Source: Pseudomonas koreensis (GTDB lineage Bacteria > Pseudomonadota > Gammaproteobacteria > Pseudomonadales > Pseudomonadaceae). Taken from it: a stretch of 64,000 nucleotides of DNA. The position numbers were made by a program, and so were the translations under genes. Numbering within the stretch: position 1 is the first letter of the stretch; each line of letters opens with the position of its first letter. The notes beneath the pieces were generated by a model. The model had not been told where the DNA came from. It saw only the letters and a list, made by a program, of their open reading frames with translations, and made no database searches. The DNA lies in NCBI RefSeq assembly GCF_012986595.1, contig NZ_JAAQYM010000001.1, positions 310,001 to 374,000 on the forward strand. The letters are read 5' to 3'. Shown here in pieces: positions 27,563-35,408 of this stretch.

Positions 27563-28483
27563 TCAGGGCGCGGTCAGTGGCCGTTCACTCATGAACGCCT
27601 CCAGCCGCGAACGCAGCCAGCGCTCGGCCGGATCGCTGTCGACATGGCTGAGCCAGACCATCGACAGATCCAGCATCGGGGTCTTGAACGGGAACGGTTC
27701 CTTGAACAGCCGGCCAGAAGCGGCCATGGCTTCGGCGGTGTAGTCCGGCAGGCTGGCGATCAGGTCGGTGCCCGCAAGCAACGCCGGCAATGCGCTGTAT
27801 TGCGGCACCGACAGCACCACATGGCGGGTGCGGCCGATTTCCGCCAGCCATTCATCGGCGTAACCGCTGATGTTGGCGGTGTGGGACACCAGCACGTGCG
27901 GTCGTGAGCAGTATTCATCGAGGGTCAGCGGTGAATCCGAGGCGTCGGCGCGCAGGATGCTCGGCTGAATATGCCGCAGCAGTTTGCGCTTGGCATTGGC
28001 CGGCAAACCTCGGGTCTGGCTGATGCCGACGGTGATGTCGCCAGCGGCCAGCAGATCGGGGATTCGCCAGTAATCGACGTGCTGCACCACGAACACCACG
28101 CTCGGAGCCTCTTGGCGCAGCGCCCGTAACAGCGGTGGCAACAGGCCGAATTCGACGTCATCGGACAGGCCGATGCGAAACGTCATGTTGCTCACGGCCG
28201 GGTCGAAATCGTGGGTCAGGCTCAGGGCCACCGACAACGAGTCGAGGGCCGGCGACAAGTATTTGAACAATTCCTCGGCGCGGGCGGTTGGCTCCATGCG
28301 ATGGCCGACGCGGATGAACAGCGGATCATTGAACATCGCGCGCAAGCGATTGAGCGCCGAGCTGATGGTCGGCTGGCCGAGAAACAGCTTCTCCGCCGCC
28401 CGGGTCACGTTGCGTTCGAGCATCAAGGTTTCGAACACCACCATCAGGTTGATGTCGGCCTTGCGTAGTTCATTTCGATTCAT
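27563..28483 (-). CDS. LysR-type transcriptional regulator (NodD-like branch)
   Basis: A 306-aa LysR regulator beginning MNRNELRKADINLMVVFETL, typical of the branch with LNLLVVFDAL-like starts. The helix-turn-helix includes NVTRAAEKLFLGQPTISSAL. It is read in the same direction as the ltrA-like gene 103 bp downstream, which is a possible target though co-direction gives no proof. Confidence 0.87.
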   Translation of the reverse strand: MNRNELRKADINLMVVFETLMLERNVTRAAEKLFLGQPTISSALNRLRAMFNDPLFIRVGHRMEPTARAEELFKYLSPALDSLSVALSLTHDFDPAVSNMTFRIGLSDDVEFGLLPPLLRALRQEAPSVVFVVQHVDYWRIPDLLAAGDITVGISQTRGLPANAKRKLLRHIQPSILRADASDSPLTLDEYCSRPHVLVSHTANISGYADEWLAEIGRTRHVVLSVPQYSALPALLAGTDLIASLPDYTAEAMAASGRLFKEPFPFKTPMLDLSMVWLSHVDSDPAERWLRSRLEAFMSERPLTAP

Positions 28484-28571
28484 CCATTGCCCCCGATCCC
28501 CAGACTGCCGGCAGTGTATGAAGTCCTGGGGACTGGCGTCTATCAGACGATTGGCCGTTTGTTCGACAATT

Positions 28572-30656
28572 TCACTGCACCGTCAGGGTTTTCAAGCCCA
28601 GCCCCATGACACGCGCATCGTCATTGAAACCGAGTTGTTTCGGGCTGACGGCATCAGGCAGGTGCAGACGGATATGCAGATACTCCTCGGCGGCCTGCGC
28701 CGCACTGAGCGGAATGTCCAGCCGATTGCCCTGCACCTGGGTCAGACGCGACGAATACGCCTCCACGCCATTGATGCTGACGATCACCCGCTGACTGAGG
28801 TTCGGCGGCATGGCAAACGCCAAGGCATCGATCACGATCGCACGCGCGCCGGGAGCGACGCGCAGCAACAGTTCCGCGTCCTGCCCTTCACTCCACGTAC
28901 CCCAGGCTTCCGGCAGAGACCAACCCTTGACCATTTGTCGAGTGCTGCGATTGAACGTCTGCACCAGCCCCGGCTGGCTCAAAGGTATCGTCGACATCTT
29001 CCGGCCCTGGTCGACCATCGTCAGGCATTGATCACAGCGTTTCCAGCCCGGCGCCAAGACGACAAAGTCGTCGACTCGGGTCAAAAGATCGGTATCGCTG
29101 TGAACGCTCTTCACCGCCTGGTCCAGCGCGTCGTCATCGAGGATGTACAGCGAATCGGTATCGTACTGCCCGTTGGCGAGCTGGCTTTGCGTGGTGCGCA
29201 GCAGCTTGTCCTGCGCTTTGGGGCTTGTGCGCCCCAGGTAAGCCGCGTCGGTTTTCAGCCCGTGGGTGGCGGCGAAATCGGCGATTGCCTGCCACTGATC
29301 CGGCTGATTTTTCGGTGTCACGGCACGGATGCTCTTGTAATGCGCCGCTGCACTGTCCCAGAACGGATCATGCATCGGGCTGACCCAGGCGGCAGCTTCC
29401 GGGACCATTTTCGCGGTTTTCAAGCCGGCCCAGGCAATCCGGGTATCGCTGACTTGCACCACCAGCGCCAGCGCCAGCAGGCCCATGGCGATACGCGGGC
29501 GATAACCGCGCACCACCAAATAAGTGAGCAAAATCACGATGGCGTAAAACACCGGCCAGAACATGCGTCCTGAAGCACGAAAAATACTCGCCACACGCAG
29601 GGCGAATTTTGGCAGCGGGTAGCCGAATGTCTGCAGGCCGAAACCGATCTGATTCGACAGGGCGAACAGCGTCAATCCGATGAACGCCAACAACAAGAAC
29701 GGGCGACTGCACAACAACGCCTTCAACGAGATACCACTTCTGTACCAGGCGATTGCCGCCAATGGCACCAGCAACAGGACACCCAGCCCCAGGTAGTTGA
29801 AGCCTTCGTAATCGCCGGCGCCCTTGGGGATGCCCGGCAAGACAAACGACCAGCCGTCTGCATCCACCAGAGACAGCAGGTTCATTCGATAAAAACCGAA
29901 ACCGCCGCCCGCCGCGCCATCGGTAATACTGAAATAACCCGCCTGCCAGCAGCACACGCTCACCAGCGCGAACAAACCGCCCAGCTCGATCAGCACCTGA
30001 CGGCGACTAAGTTTGCCAGCCCACAACTTGCCGAACAGATCCGCCACCCAGATCAGCGCCACCATGCCCAACAGGTAAGCGTGAACCAGTGCCGTCACGG
30101 CGAGCAATGCACCCCACGCCAGACGTCGGCGCTGCAATGCCGGATGCAATGCCAGATACAGCGCCGCGAGAATCAGGAAGTGCCCGACCAGCGAAAGATG
30201 CCCGCCGGTACGCAGAAACATCGGCGGCGAAAACACCAGGAGCCCGGCGCCGAGCAGGCGCAACACGGGGTTGTCGGTGATCAGGCCGAGCAGCTTCCAG
30301 GCAAACCAGGCCTGCAGAACGAAACACAGCAACAACCACATTCCGAAGTACTGAAACGGCTCCGGCAGCCACGCGCTGAACGGTTTGAACAGCAGCGCCA
30401 GCAGCGGGTTGGAGTCGGAAAAAATGATCGAACTGCCCAGTTCCATCCCATAGGACGGGTTCAGCCCGAGGGGAAAGGTCCAGGGTGAATGGCGAAAGAA
30501 TACCCAGCCCAGGTAATGCGTCGCCGGATCACCGTCCTTGAGCCAGGCAATGTTTTGCGGGTCGAGAGCACGCGGGCCAACCACCAGAAAAAACGCCAGC
30601 GCGCCCAACAGGATTGGCAACAGCGCCAAGGCCGGATGCTTGTTCGAACCCGTCAT
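28572..30656 (-). CDS. DUF6311-type polytopic glycosyl-transfer protein
   Basis: A 694-aa membrane protein with about ten to eleven hydrophobic helices to residue 430 and then a soluble, probably periplasmic, C-terminal part (about 430-694). The layout matches GT-C type transferases and DUF6311 proteins: an acidic first loop (WLKDGDPATHYLGW) faces the periplasm after helix 1. With GtrA and a GT2 enzyme in the same operon it probably moves a sugar from undecaprenyl phosphate to a cell-surface glycan. It is the last gene of the operon, and its ATG overlaps the gtrA-like stop. Confidence 0.75.
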   Translation of the reverse strand: MTGSNKHPALALLPILLGALAFFLVVGPRALDPQNIAWLKDGDPATHYLGWVFFRHSPWTFPLGLNPSYGMELGSSIIFSDSNPLLALLFKPFSAWLPEPFQYFGMWLLLCFVLQAWFAWKLLGLITDNPVLRLLGAGLLVFSPPMFLRTGGHLSLVGHFLILAALYLALHPALQRRRLAWGALLAVTALVHAYLLGMVALIWVADLFGKLWAGKLSRRQVLIELGGLFALVSVCCWQAGYFSITDGAAGGGFGFYRMNLLSLVDADGWSFVLPGIPKGAGDYEGFNYLGLGVLLLVPLAAIAWYRSGISLKALLCSRPFLLLAFIGLTLFALSNQIGFGLQTFGYPLPKFALRVASIFRASGRMFWPVFYAIVILLTYLVVRGYRPRIAMGLLALALVVQVSDTRIAWAGLKTAKMVPEAAAWVSPMHDPFWDSAAAHYKSIRAVTPKNQPDQWQAIADFAATHGLKTDAAYLGRTSPKAQDKLLRTTQSQLANGQYDTDSLYILDDDALDQAVKSVHSDTDLLTRVDDFVVLAPGWKRCDQCLTMVDQGRKMSTIPLSQPGLVQTFNRSTRQMVKGWSLPEAWGTWSEGQDAELLLRVAPGARAIVIDALAFAMPPNLSQRVIVSINGVEAYSSRLTQVQGNRLDIPLSAAQAAEEYLHIRLHLPDAVSPKQLGFNDDARVMGLGLKTLTVQ

Positions 30657-31039
30657 CGATACGTCCAGAAGTTATGCAGCACAAAGGTGAACGCCGGAAT
30701 GATCAGCGCCACGGCGCCGATGCCCAGCAAATAGTGCAGTCCGGCGAGCTGCGCCGCCCACGCGACGAACATCGCCAGCAAAAAACCGCCGAAGGACACC
30801 AGCATGAAGCGCGCCAACGTTCTGCCATGCAGCCGGGCGGAAAAACTCCAGGTGGTGTTGATCACGTAGGACACCACCGTCGCCACGGCAAATGCCACAC
30901 CGTTGGCCAAGGGCGGCTGCGGAGTGACAAAGTTGATGAACAGCACCGCTATCAGCGCATGCAGGGCGGTGACGAACAGACCGGTCACGGCAAAGCGCAA
31001 ACCGCGCTGAATCAACGCCGATCTGTCGGCTGAGGTCAC
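30653..31039 (-). CDS. GtrA family flippase-like protein
   Basis: A 128-aa protein with four membrane helices, the GtrA family pattern (FAVTGLFVTALHALIAVLF; VSYVINTTWSFSARL). GtrA proteins are thought to flip undecaprenyl-phosphate-linked glucose made by GtrB-type transferases. The start is GTG at 31039, overlapping the stop of the methyltransferase gene (GTGA). The next gene starts on its stop, so the order GT2-methyltransferase-GtrA-DUF6311 is one translationally coupled unit. Confidence 0.88.
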   Translation of the reverse strand: MTSADRSALIQRGLRFAVTGLFVTALHALIAVLFINFVTPQPPLANGVAFAVATVVSYVINTTWSFSARLHGRTLARFMLVSFGGFLLAMFVAWAAQLAGLHYLLGIGAVALIIPAFTFVLHNFWTYR

Positions 31040-31746
31040 GGTTTGCGCGCCAGAACAAACACGCTCAGACCGGCCAGGCGATTCATGCCCATCAGCGGCA
31101 GTTCAAGGCTGCAGAGAGTCTTGAGCACGCCGTTGACCAGCGGATGATGGCGCTTGAGCTGAGACTGCGGCACGGCGGCCTGCGGCCCTTTGGGCAGCAG
31201 ACGCAACGCTGCCGCGATCGGAAACACCGCACCGAAATAGTAGGCACCGCGCTGCACGGTCAAACCGGCATCAAGGGCCAGGGTTTCAAACTGCGGCAGG
31301 GTGTAGCGGCGCTTGTGTTCGAGGAAATCATCGTGCCCGCTCCAGAGGAACTGGAACGCCGGCACCGTCATCAGAAAACGACTGCCGGACGGCACTTTAT
31401 CGACGTAAGCCTTGAGCAGGCCGAGGTCGTCGTCGACATGCTCCAGCACGTCCATGAGCAGCACCAGATCCGCATCGATGGCCTCGATGTCACGGCGGTA
31501 ATGCACCGGTTTGCCGGCGGTAGTGGCGTCCGAATCGGCGGGGTAGCTGATGTCGACGCACCACGCTTCCTGCGCAGCGGTCTGGGTCAACAGATGGTGC
31601 GAGAAAAAGCCCGAGCCGGCGCCCACGTCGAGAATCCGCGTGATCGGTGCATCACCGAGCAGACGACGAGTCGCTGCGGCCTTGGAGCAGTAATACCAAT
31701 GCTCGCCGATGCTGTCGCCGAGGATGTCGGTTTCCTTGAGATCCAT
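31036..31746 (-). CDS. Class I SAM-dependent methyltransferase
   Basis: A 236-aa methyltransferase. Motif I is ILDVGAGSGFFSHHL, the acidic motif II residue follows in WCVDISYP, and DLVLLMDVLEHVDDD is the post-motif. Position inside the glycosyl-transfer operon suggests methylation of a sugar or lipid-linked intermediate, which is inference. A hydrophobic tail (about 165-190) may bind the membrane. It is 3 bp downstream of the GT2 gene. Confidence 0.85.
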   Translation of the reverse strand: MDLKETDILGDSIGEHWYYCSKAAATRRLLGDAPITRILDVGAGSGFFSHHLLTQTAAQEAWCVDISYPADSDATTAGKPVHYRRDIEAIDADLVLLMDVLEHVDDDLGLLKAYVDKVPSGSRFLMTVPAFQFLWSGHDDFLEHKRRYTLPQFETLALDAGLTVQRGAYYFGAVFPIAAALRLLPKGPQAAVPQSQLKRHHPLVNGVLKTLCSLELPLMGMNRLAGLSVFVLARKP

Positions 31747-31749
31747 GTT

Positions 31750-32715
31750 TCAGTCCTTGGGGTCGTAGACGCGACGCACCAGAAAAACCGGTCGGCGTTT
31801 GGATTCGATATACGTGCGGCCGAGGTACTCGCCGAGCACGCCGATGCCGATCAACTGCAGGCCACCGAGGAACGTCACGGCCACCATCAGCGAGGCATAA
31901 CCGGGCATGTCGACACCGTGGATCAGCGTGCGCAGCACGATAAAAATGGCAAAGGCAAAAGAGATCAGCGAGACCATCGCACCGATGTAAGTCCAGATGC
32001 GCAGTGGTTCGGTGCTGAAACTGGTGATGCCTTCCAGGGCGAAATTCCACAGCCGCCAGCCGTTGAACTTGCTCTCCCCGGCCACACGTTCAGGCCGCTC
32101 ATAATCAACGTGGGTGGTACGAAACCCGACCCAGGCGAACAGGCCCTTCATGAAGCGCCGGGACTCGGGCAGAGTCAGCAAGGCATCGACTACACAACGG
32201 TCCATCAGGCGGAAATCACCGACGTTTTCCGGCAGCGGTTGCTCGGCGATCTTGTTGTGCAGGCGATAGAACCAGTGGGCCGAAGTCTGCTTGGCCCAGG
32301 TATCGCTGCGGCGGCTGATGCGATGACCGAGCACCACTTCGTAACCCTCGCGCCAACGCTCGATCATGTGCAGGATGACTTCGGGCGGGTCCTGCAGGTC
32401 GGCATCGATGGGAGCGACGATCTGCCCGGTGGCGATCTGCAAACCCGCAGACAGCGCCGCCTCCTTACCGAAGTTGCGACTCAGGTCGACGATGCGCAAA
32501 CGCGAGTCCTGCCGCTGGCGCTCCAGCAACCGCTCAAGCGTGGCATCGGTACTGCCGTCATTGATGAACACCAACTCCAGAGCAATCGAGGCCTGGTGCT
32601 GGAAGACTTCATCGATGCGCAGGATGAACGCATCGAGACTGTCCTCCTCGTTAAAAACCGGGACAACCAGCGATAACGTGACCCGTGTGGCCTGTGCCGT
32701 TCCATGCTCAGTCAA
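31750..32715 (-). CDS. GT2 family glycosyltransferase (GtrB/DPM1-like)
   Basis: A 321-aa polyprenyl-phosphate glycosyltransferase. The GT-A core has VVPVFNEEDSL at the N terminus and the metal motif in PIDADLQDPPEV, and two C-terminal membrane helices (about 230-290) place it at the inner membrane, as in GtrB. It would load a hexose from a nucleotide sugar onto undecaprenyl phosphate for GtrA and DUF6311. The first codon is TTG at 32715 with AAGAG upstream; no ATG or GTG lies before the conserved N-terminal strand, so TTG is the best choice. Confidence 0.86.
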   Translation of the reverse strand: MTEHGTAQATRVTLSLVVPVFNEEDSLDAFILRIDEVFQHQASIALELVFINDGSTDATLERLLERQRQDSRLRIVDLSRNFGKEAALSAGLQIATGQIVAPIDADLQDPPEVILHMIERWREGYEVVLGHRISRRSDTWAKQTSAHWFYRLHNKIAEQPLPENVGDFRLMDRCVVDALLTLPESRRFMKGLFAWVGFRTTHVDYERPERVAGESKFNGWRLWNFALEGITSFSTEPLRIWTYIGAMVSLISFAFAIFIVLRTLIHGVDMPGYASLMVAVTFLGGLQLIGIGVLGEYLGRTYIESKRRPVFLVRRVYDPKD

Positions 32716-32991
32716 GGGAATGCTCTTTTTATAGTGTTTGTCGGTCGTCGAAGCATTTTCAACGCCATGAGCCGTCCCGTATTAAGCAGTAGCGTCGAAG
32801 GCCTTGCAAGACGCAAATGGCGACATTTTGGCCAATCCAGACGCCAATGCGTGCGCTCTAGCCCGCACTTTTCAGAAACATCTGCCAACGATTGGAAACA
32901 AATGCCCGATAGCGAAAAAAACTCGCTCCGCTAGGCTTGCGTCGATGCGCCACACAGGTTGTCGCAAACACCATCGCAAGGAGCGAACTGA

Positions 32992-33183
32992 ATGTATTTC
33001 GAGATCTACCGCCAATCCCGAGGCACCCCGAGCACCGGCAAAGGCCAATGGCGCTGGAGGCTGAGGGCGGGTAACCATGAAACGATCGCCAGTGGCGAGT
33101 CGTATGTGAATAAGGCGGATTGTTTGCATGTGATCGAGTTGATCAAGGCGGTGCAGGGCGAAACGCCAGTGAAGGAAATCTGA
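32992..33183 (+). CDS. YegP-like (DUF1508) small protein
   Basis: A 63-aa protein with a single DUF1508 unit: FEIYRQ start, WRWRLRAGNHETIASGESY, then a helix with the Cys-His pair. YegP proteins have two such units; this one has one. Function unknown. ATG at 32992 has AAGGAG a few bases upstream. It stands after a 276-bp gap from the divergent GT2 gene, in which no gene or clear site was seen. Confidence 0.75.
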   Translation: MYFEIYRQSRGTPSTGKGQWRWRLRAGNHETIASGESYVNKADCLHVIELIKAVQGETPVKEI

Positions 33184-33338
33184 CCGCGCCAGTCGCTATA
33201 GCGCGGTTTCCTACAGCCTCTTCCTTTTTTGCCTGCACCACTGGCGAAGCACTTTTGCGCCCCTACGCTGTTCAGCGTACGGGGCCATCCAGCCCCTGTT
33301 GCGCCACATAACATTCAACCCAAAAAAGGAGCTGCACC

Positions 33339-33545
33339 ATGGCGAGAGACAAAGCGAAAGACGACAAGCACTTCAACTGCACCCAAACGCACGAAGCCGA
33401 CTACGTCGTCAGCCTCTACCCGCACGCCAAGGATGAAGTGAGAACCTTCCTGACCACGGCTTGCAAGGACAACACGCTGCGCAACTCGACGCACAAGGAA
33501 GTGTATGACCTGATCAAACAGAAACTGGGGCACTCGCAGCCGTGA
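33339..33545 (+). CDS. Conserved small protein of unknown function
   Basis: A 68-aa hydrophilic protein (starts MARDKAKDDKHFNCTQ) with no domain I can name, though it has the look of a conserved Pseudomonas gene: AAAGGAG upstream of ATG at 33339 and normal codon use. It is the last chromosomal gene before the attachment site and is followed by a strong terminator. Confidence 0.65.
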   Translation: MARDKAKDDKHFNCTQTHEADYVVSLYPHAKDEVRTFLTTACKDNTLRNSTHKEVYDLIKQKLGHSQP

Positions 33546-33583
33546 GTGACTGAAGCGGGTGTTCGATAAACCCCGCAGAAACA

Positions 33584-33620
33584 AAAAAGCCCCGCAGCTT
33601 CTCAGCTACGGGGCTTTTTC
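33584..33620. terminator. Bidirectional Rho-independent terminator
   Basis: A long stem, AAAAAAGCCCCGCAGCT paired with AGCTACGGGGCTTTTT (one mismatch), with A and T runs on the two sides. It ends the small gene at 33339 and is also the native terminator downstream of the tRNA whose 3' end remains at 33627. Confidence 0.88.
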
Positions 33621-33626
33621 TATGTA

Positions 33627-33653
33627 TGGCGGAGAGATAGGGATTCGAACCCC
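33627..33653 (-). other. attL: 3' fragment of a serine-type tRNA
   Basis: On the minus strand this reads a T-loop TTCGAAT with CCC following, then ATCTCTCCG and CCA, that is, T arm, 3' half of the acceptor stem (TCTCTCC), discriminator and CCA. The 5' half, anticodon arm and variable loop are absent, and the sequence to the right does not fold as a tRNA. An acceptor half TCTCTCC fits the GGAGAGA 5' end of bacterial serine tRNAs. Integrating phages leave exactly such a fragment, so this is taken as the left attachment core. Confidence 0.82.
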
Positions 33654-33744
33654 TTCCGTTGTCGCCACAGGCCGCTTAAGGCCAACAAAAACGGGAATAT
33701 CCGCTCGTTCCTTTGTCGTCAAGCGGCCTATTGCGGTCTCAAAC

Positions 33745-33765
33745 TTGCCCTAAATTTGCCCTAAA
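33745..33765. repeat. Tandem TTGCCCTAAA repeats next to attL
   Basis: Two exact copies of TTGCCCTAAA, at 33745-33754 and 33756-33765, lie about 95 bp inside the attachment core. Placement and spacing fit arm-type integrase sites, though no function is shown. The second copy overlaps the stop codon of the repeat-protein gene. Confidence 0.4.
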
Positions 33766-35035
33766 CATCATTATGAATTCGCTCGCGGTGTAGATCTGAA
33801 GTAATACGCGTCAATGGCTTCAGTGCATCCTGAATCTCTGCCATCTTGACCGAAGGTCTCAGAACATCCTGAAGCGCAGCTATATGCGCCATGGGCTTCA
33901 GTGCGTCTTGTACTGCAGCCATCGCCGCCGAAGGTTTCAGTAGATCCTGAATCGCAGCCATCGCTGAAGGCTTCATTGCGTCCTGAATCGCAGCCATCGC
34001 TGAAGGCTTCATTGCGTCTTGAATCGCAGCAATCGCTGAAGGCTTCATTGCGTCTCGAATCGCGGCCATCGCTGAAGGCTTCATTGCGTCTTGAATCGCA
34101 GCCATCGATGAAGGCTTCATTGCGTCTTGAATCGCAGCCATCGATGAAGGCTTCATTGCGTCTCGAATCGCGGCCATCGCTGAAGGCTTCATTGCGTCTT
34201 GAATCACAGCCAGCGCGGCCGAAGGCTTCATTGCGTCTTGAATCGCAGCCAGCGCGGCCGAAGGCTTCATTGCGTCTTGAATCGCAGCCAGCGCGGCCGA
34301 AGGCTTCATTGCGTCTTGAATCGCAGCCAGCGCGGCCGAAGGCTTCATTGCGTCTTGAATCGCAGCCAGCGCGGCCGAAGGCTTCATTGCGTCTTGAATC
34401 GCAGCCAGCGCGGCCGAAGGCTTCATTGCGTCTTGAATCGCAGCCAGCGCGGCCGAAGGCTTCATTGCGTCTTGAATCGCAGCCATCGCGGCCGAAGGCT
34501 TCATTGCGTCTTGAATCGCCGCAACGTGTACCATTGATTTCATTGCATCCTGAAGCGCTTCCAGCTCCGCCAATGGCATCACTGTCGCTCGACGAATAGC
34601 GTCCAAAATTGGTCTGGGTGATATGCCGAGGCTTGGCAAATGCCCGGGCGGGCTCACACGATCTTCTCGCATTAGCGGCTGATGAATTGTGCGAGCTGTG
34701 GCGCGGAACGCGTCAAGATGGATGAGTCCCAGTGCGGCCGCAACATGCTCCGCTTTATCAGAAGACACACCCCAGTAGCGCGATATACGCAGTGAAATTG
34801 GCACAATGAATTGCTCTATTGCCAGCGATGGCCCGAAATAAGCGGGTCCATTATGTTTGGCCTGCGAGCGCAACTCTCCGTATCCGCCATATCCGAGGAT
34901 CTGAGCAAAGGCTTGCTCCGCGAAAGAGCGCTTTGGCTTAACAGACTGATCGGTATGGTGCTTTCTAAGCTTGGAAATAGAGCTTTTGATGCGACCGCTC
35001 TCAAAGTCGGCCGATGTAACGGGAATACGAATCAT
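33761..35035 (-). CDS. Tandem-repeat protein, prophage cargo, unknown function
   Basis: A 424-aa protein. Residues 1-155 are a non-repeated region; residues about 35-60 (RSFAEQAFAQILGYGGYGEL) resemble a short helical module seen in many mobile-element proteins. From about 158 to 410 there are roughly 20 tandem units of 13 or 12 residues with consensus AIQDAMKPSAALA (or AIQDAMKPSAMA). Six units are identical at protein level, and their 39-bp DNA units are almost identical as well, so the array is recent or kept uniform. Each unit is a short Ala-rich helix broken by K-P. ATG at 35035 has GAGGTG six bases upstream; the 42 codons before it are dismissed. No signal peptide or membrane segment. Confidence 0.78.
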   Translation of the reverse strand: MIRIPVTSADFESGRIKSSISKLRKHHTDQSVKPKRSFAEQAFAQILGYGGYGELRSQAKHNGPAYFGPSLAIEQFIVPISLRISRYWGVSSDKAEHVAAALGLIHLDAFRATARTIHQPLMREDRVSPPGHLPSLGISPRPILDAIRRATVMPLAELEALQDAMKSMVHVAAIQDAMKPSAAMAAIQDAMKPSAALAAIQDAMKPSAALAAIQDAMKPSAALAAIQDAMKPSAALAAIQDAMKPSAALAAIQDAMKPSAALAAIQDAMKPSAALAVIQDAMKPSAMAAIRDAMKPSSMAAIQDAMKPSSMAAIQDAMKPSAMAAIRDAMKPSAIAAIQDAMKPSAMAAIQDAMKPSAMAAIQDLLKPSAAMAAVQDALKPMAHIAALQDVLRPSVKMAEIQDALKPLTRITSDLHRERIHNDV

Positions 35036-35408
35036 AAAACACCTCATACAGGGGCACAGAGTTCGTACAGCAGCTGGCGAGCCGTGGTGCACCTGACTAG
35101 GGTCAAGTTTCGTATCAAAAGAATGGGGGTTGCCATTGAAGCAGGTTGGTCTCGTATCCAAAGAATTCGCGCAAGGCCAGCAGCGCCGAACGAGACCAGT
35201 CCGGCTTAGCTGGAAATATCAAGGATCTGAAAAACATTGTCAAGCTGAAACAATCCTCACGCTATCGAAGCTTCCTGAACTAGCCGTTTTAGCTTCATAG
35301 CGCGCAGGTCAGTTCACTAAACGGCCGAATTTTGTATAGCAACTTATCGCGCAAAGCAGACCATGTGCGATAAAAGACATGCCGCTACTGGCCGACAGCT
35401 GATGCTCA
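35036..35408. other. 373-bp non-coding leader between umuC and the repeat-protein gene
   Basis: No gene is visible. It is AT-richer than the surroundings and holds a near-exact 15-bp direct repeat TCGTATCAAAAGAAT (35110-35124) / TCGTATCCAAAGAAT (35152-35166) and a perfect 9-bp inverted repeat TGGTCTCGT (35147-35155) / ACGAGACCA (35190-35198). These lie downstream of a good leftward promoter and so would be in the 5' leader of the repeat-protein transcript. Confidence 0.6.
35215..35243 (-). promoter_or_regulatory. Candidate sigma-70 promoter for the repeat-protein gene
   Basis: On the minus strand, TTGACA at 35243-35238 (perfect -35) is followed after exactly 17 bp by GATATT at 35220-35215 (4 of 6 for -10). 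It points at the repeat-protein gene and predicts a leader of about 170 nt. Confidence 0.5.

Noticed and set aside
33627..33720. Complete tRNA gene
   Set aside because: Only the T arm, 3' acceptor half and CCA fit; the rest does not fold into D or anticodon arms.
33840..34560. CRISPR-like array
   Set aside because: Units of 36-39 bp follow each other with no spacers and stay in one coding frame, so it is a coding tandem repeat.
33901..34599. Plus-strand frame of repeated Arg/Leu/Glu/Ser/Pro units
   Set aside because: It is the complement of the repeat-protein array; a 39-bp repeat gives open frames on both strands. The minus frame has the promoter, ribosome site and a non-repeated domain.
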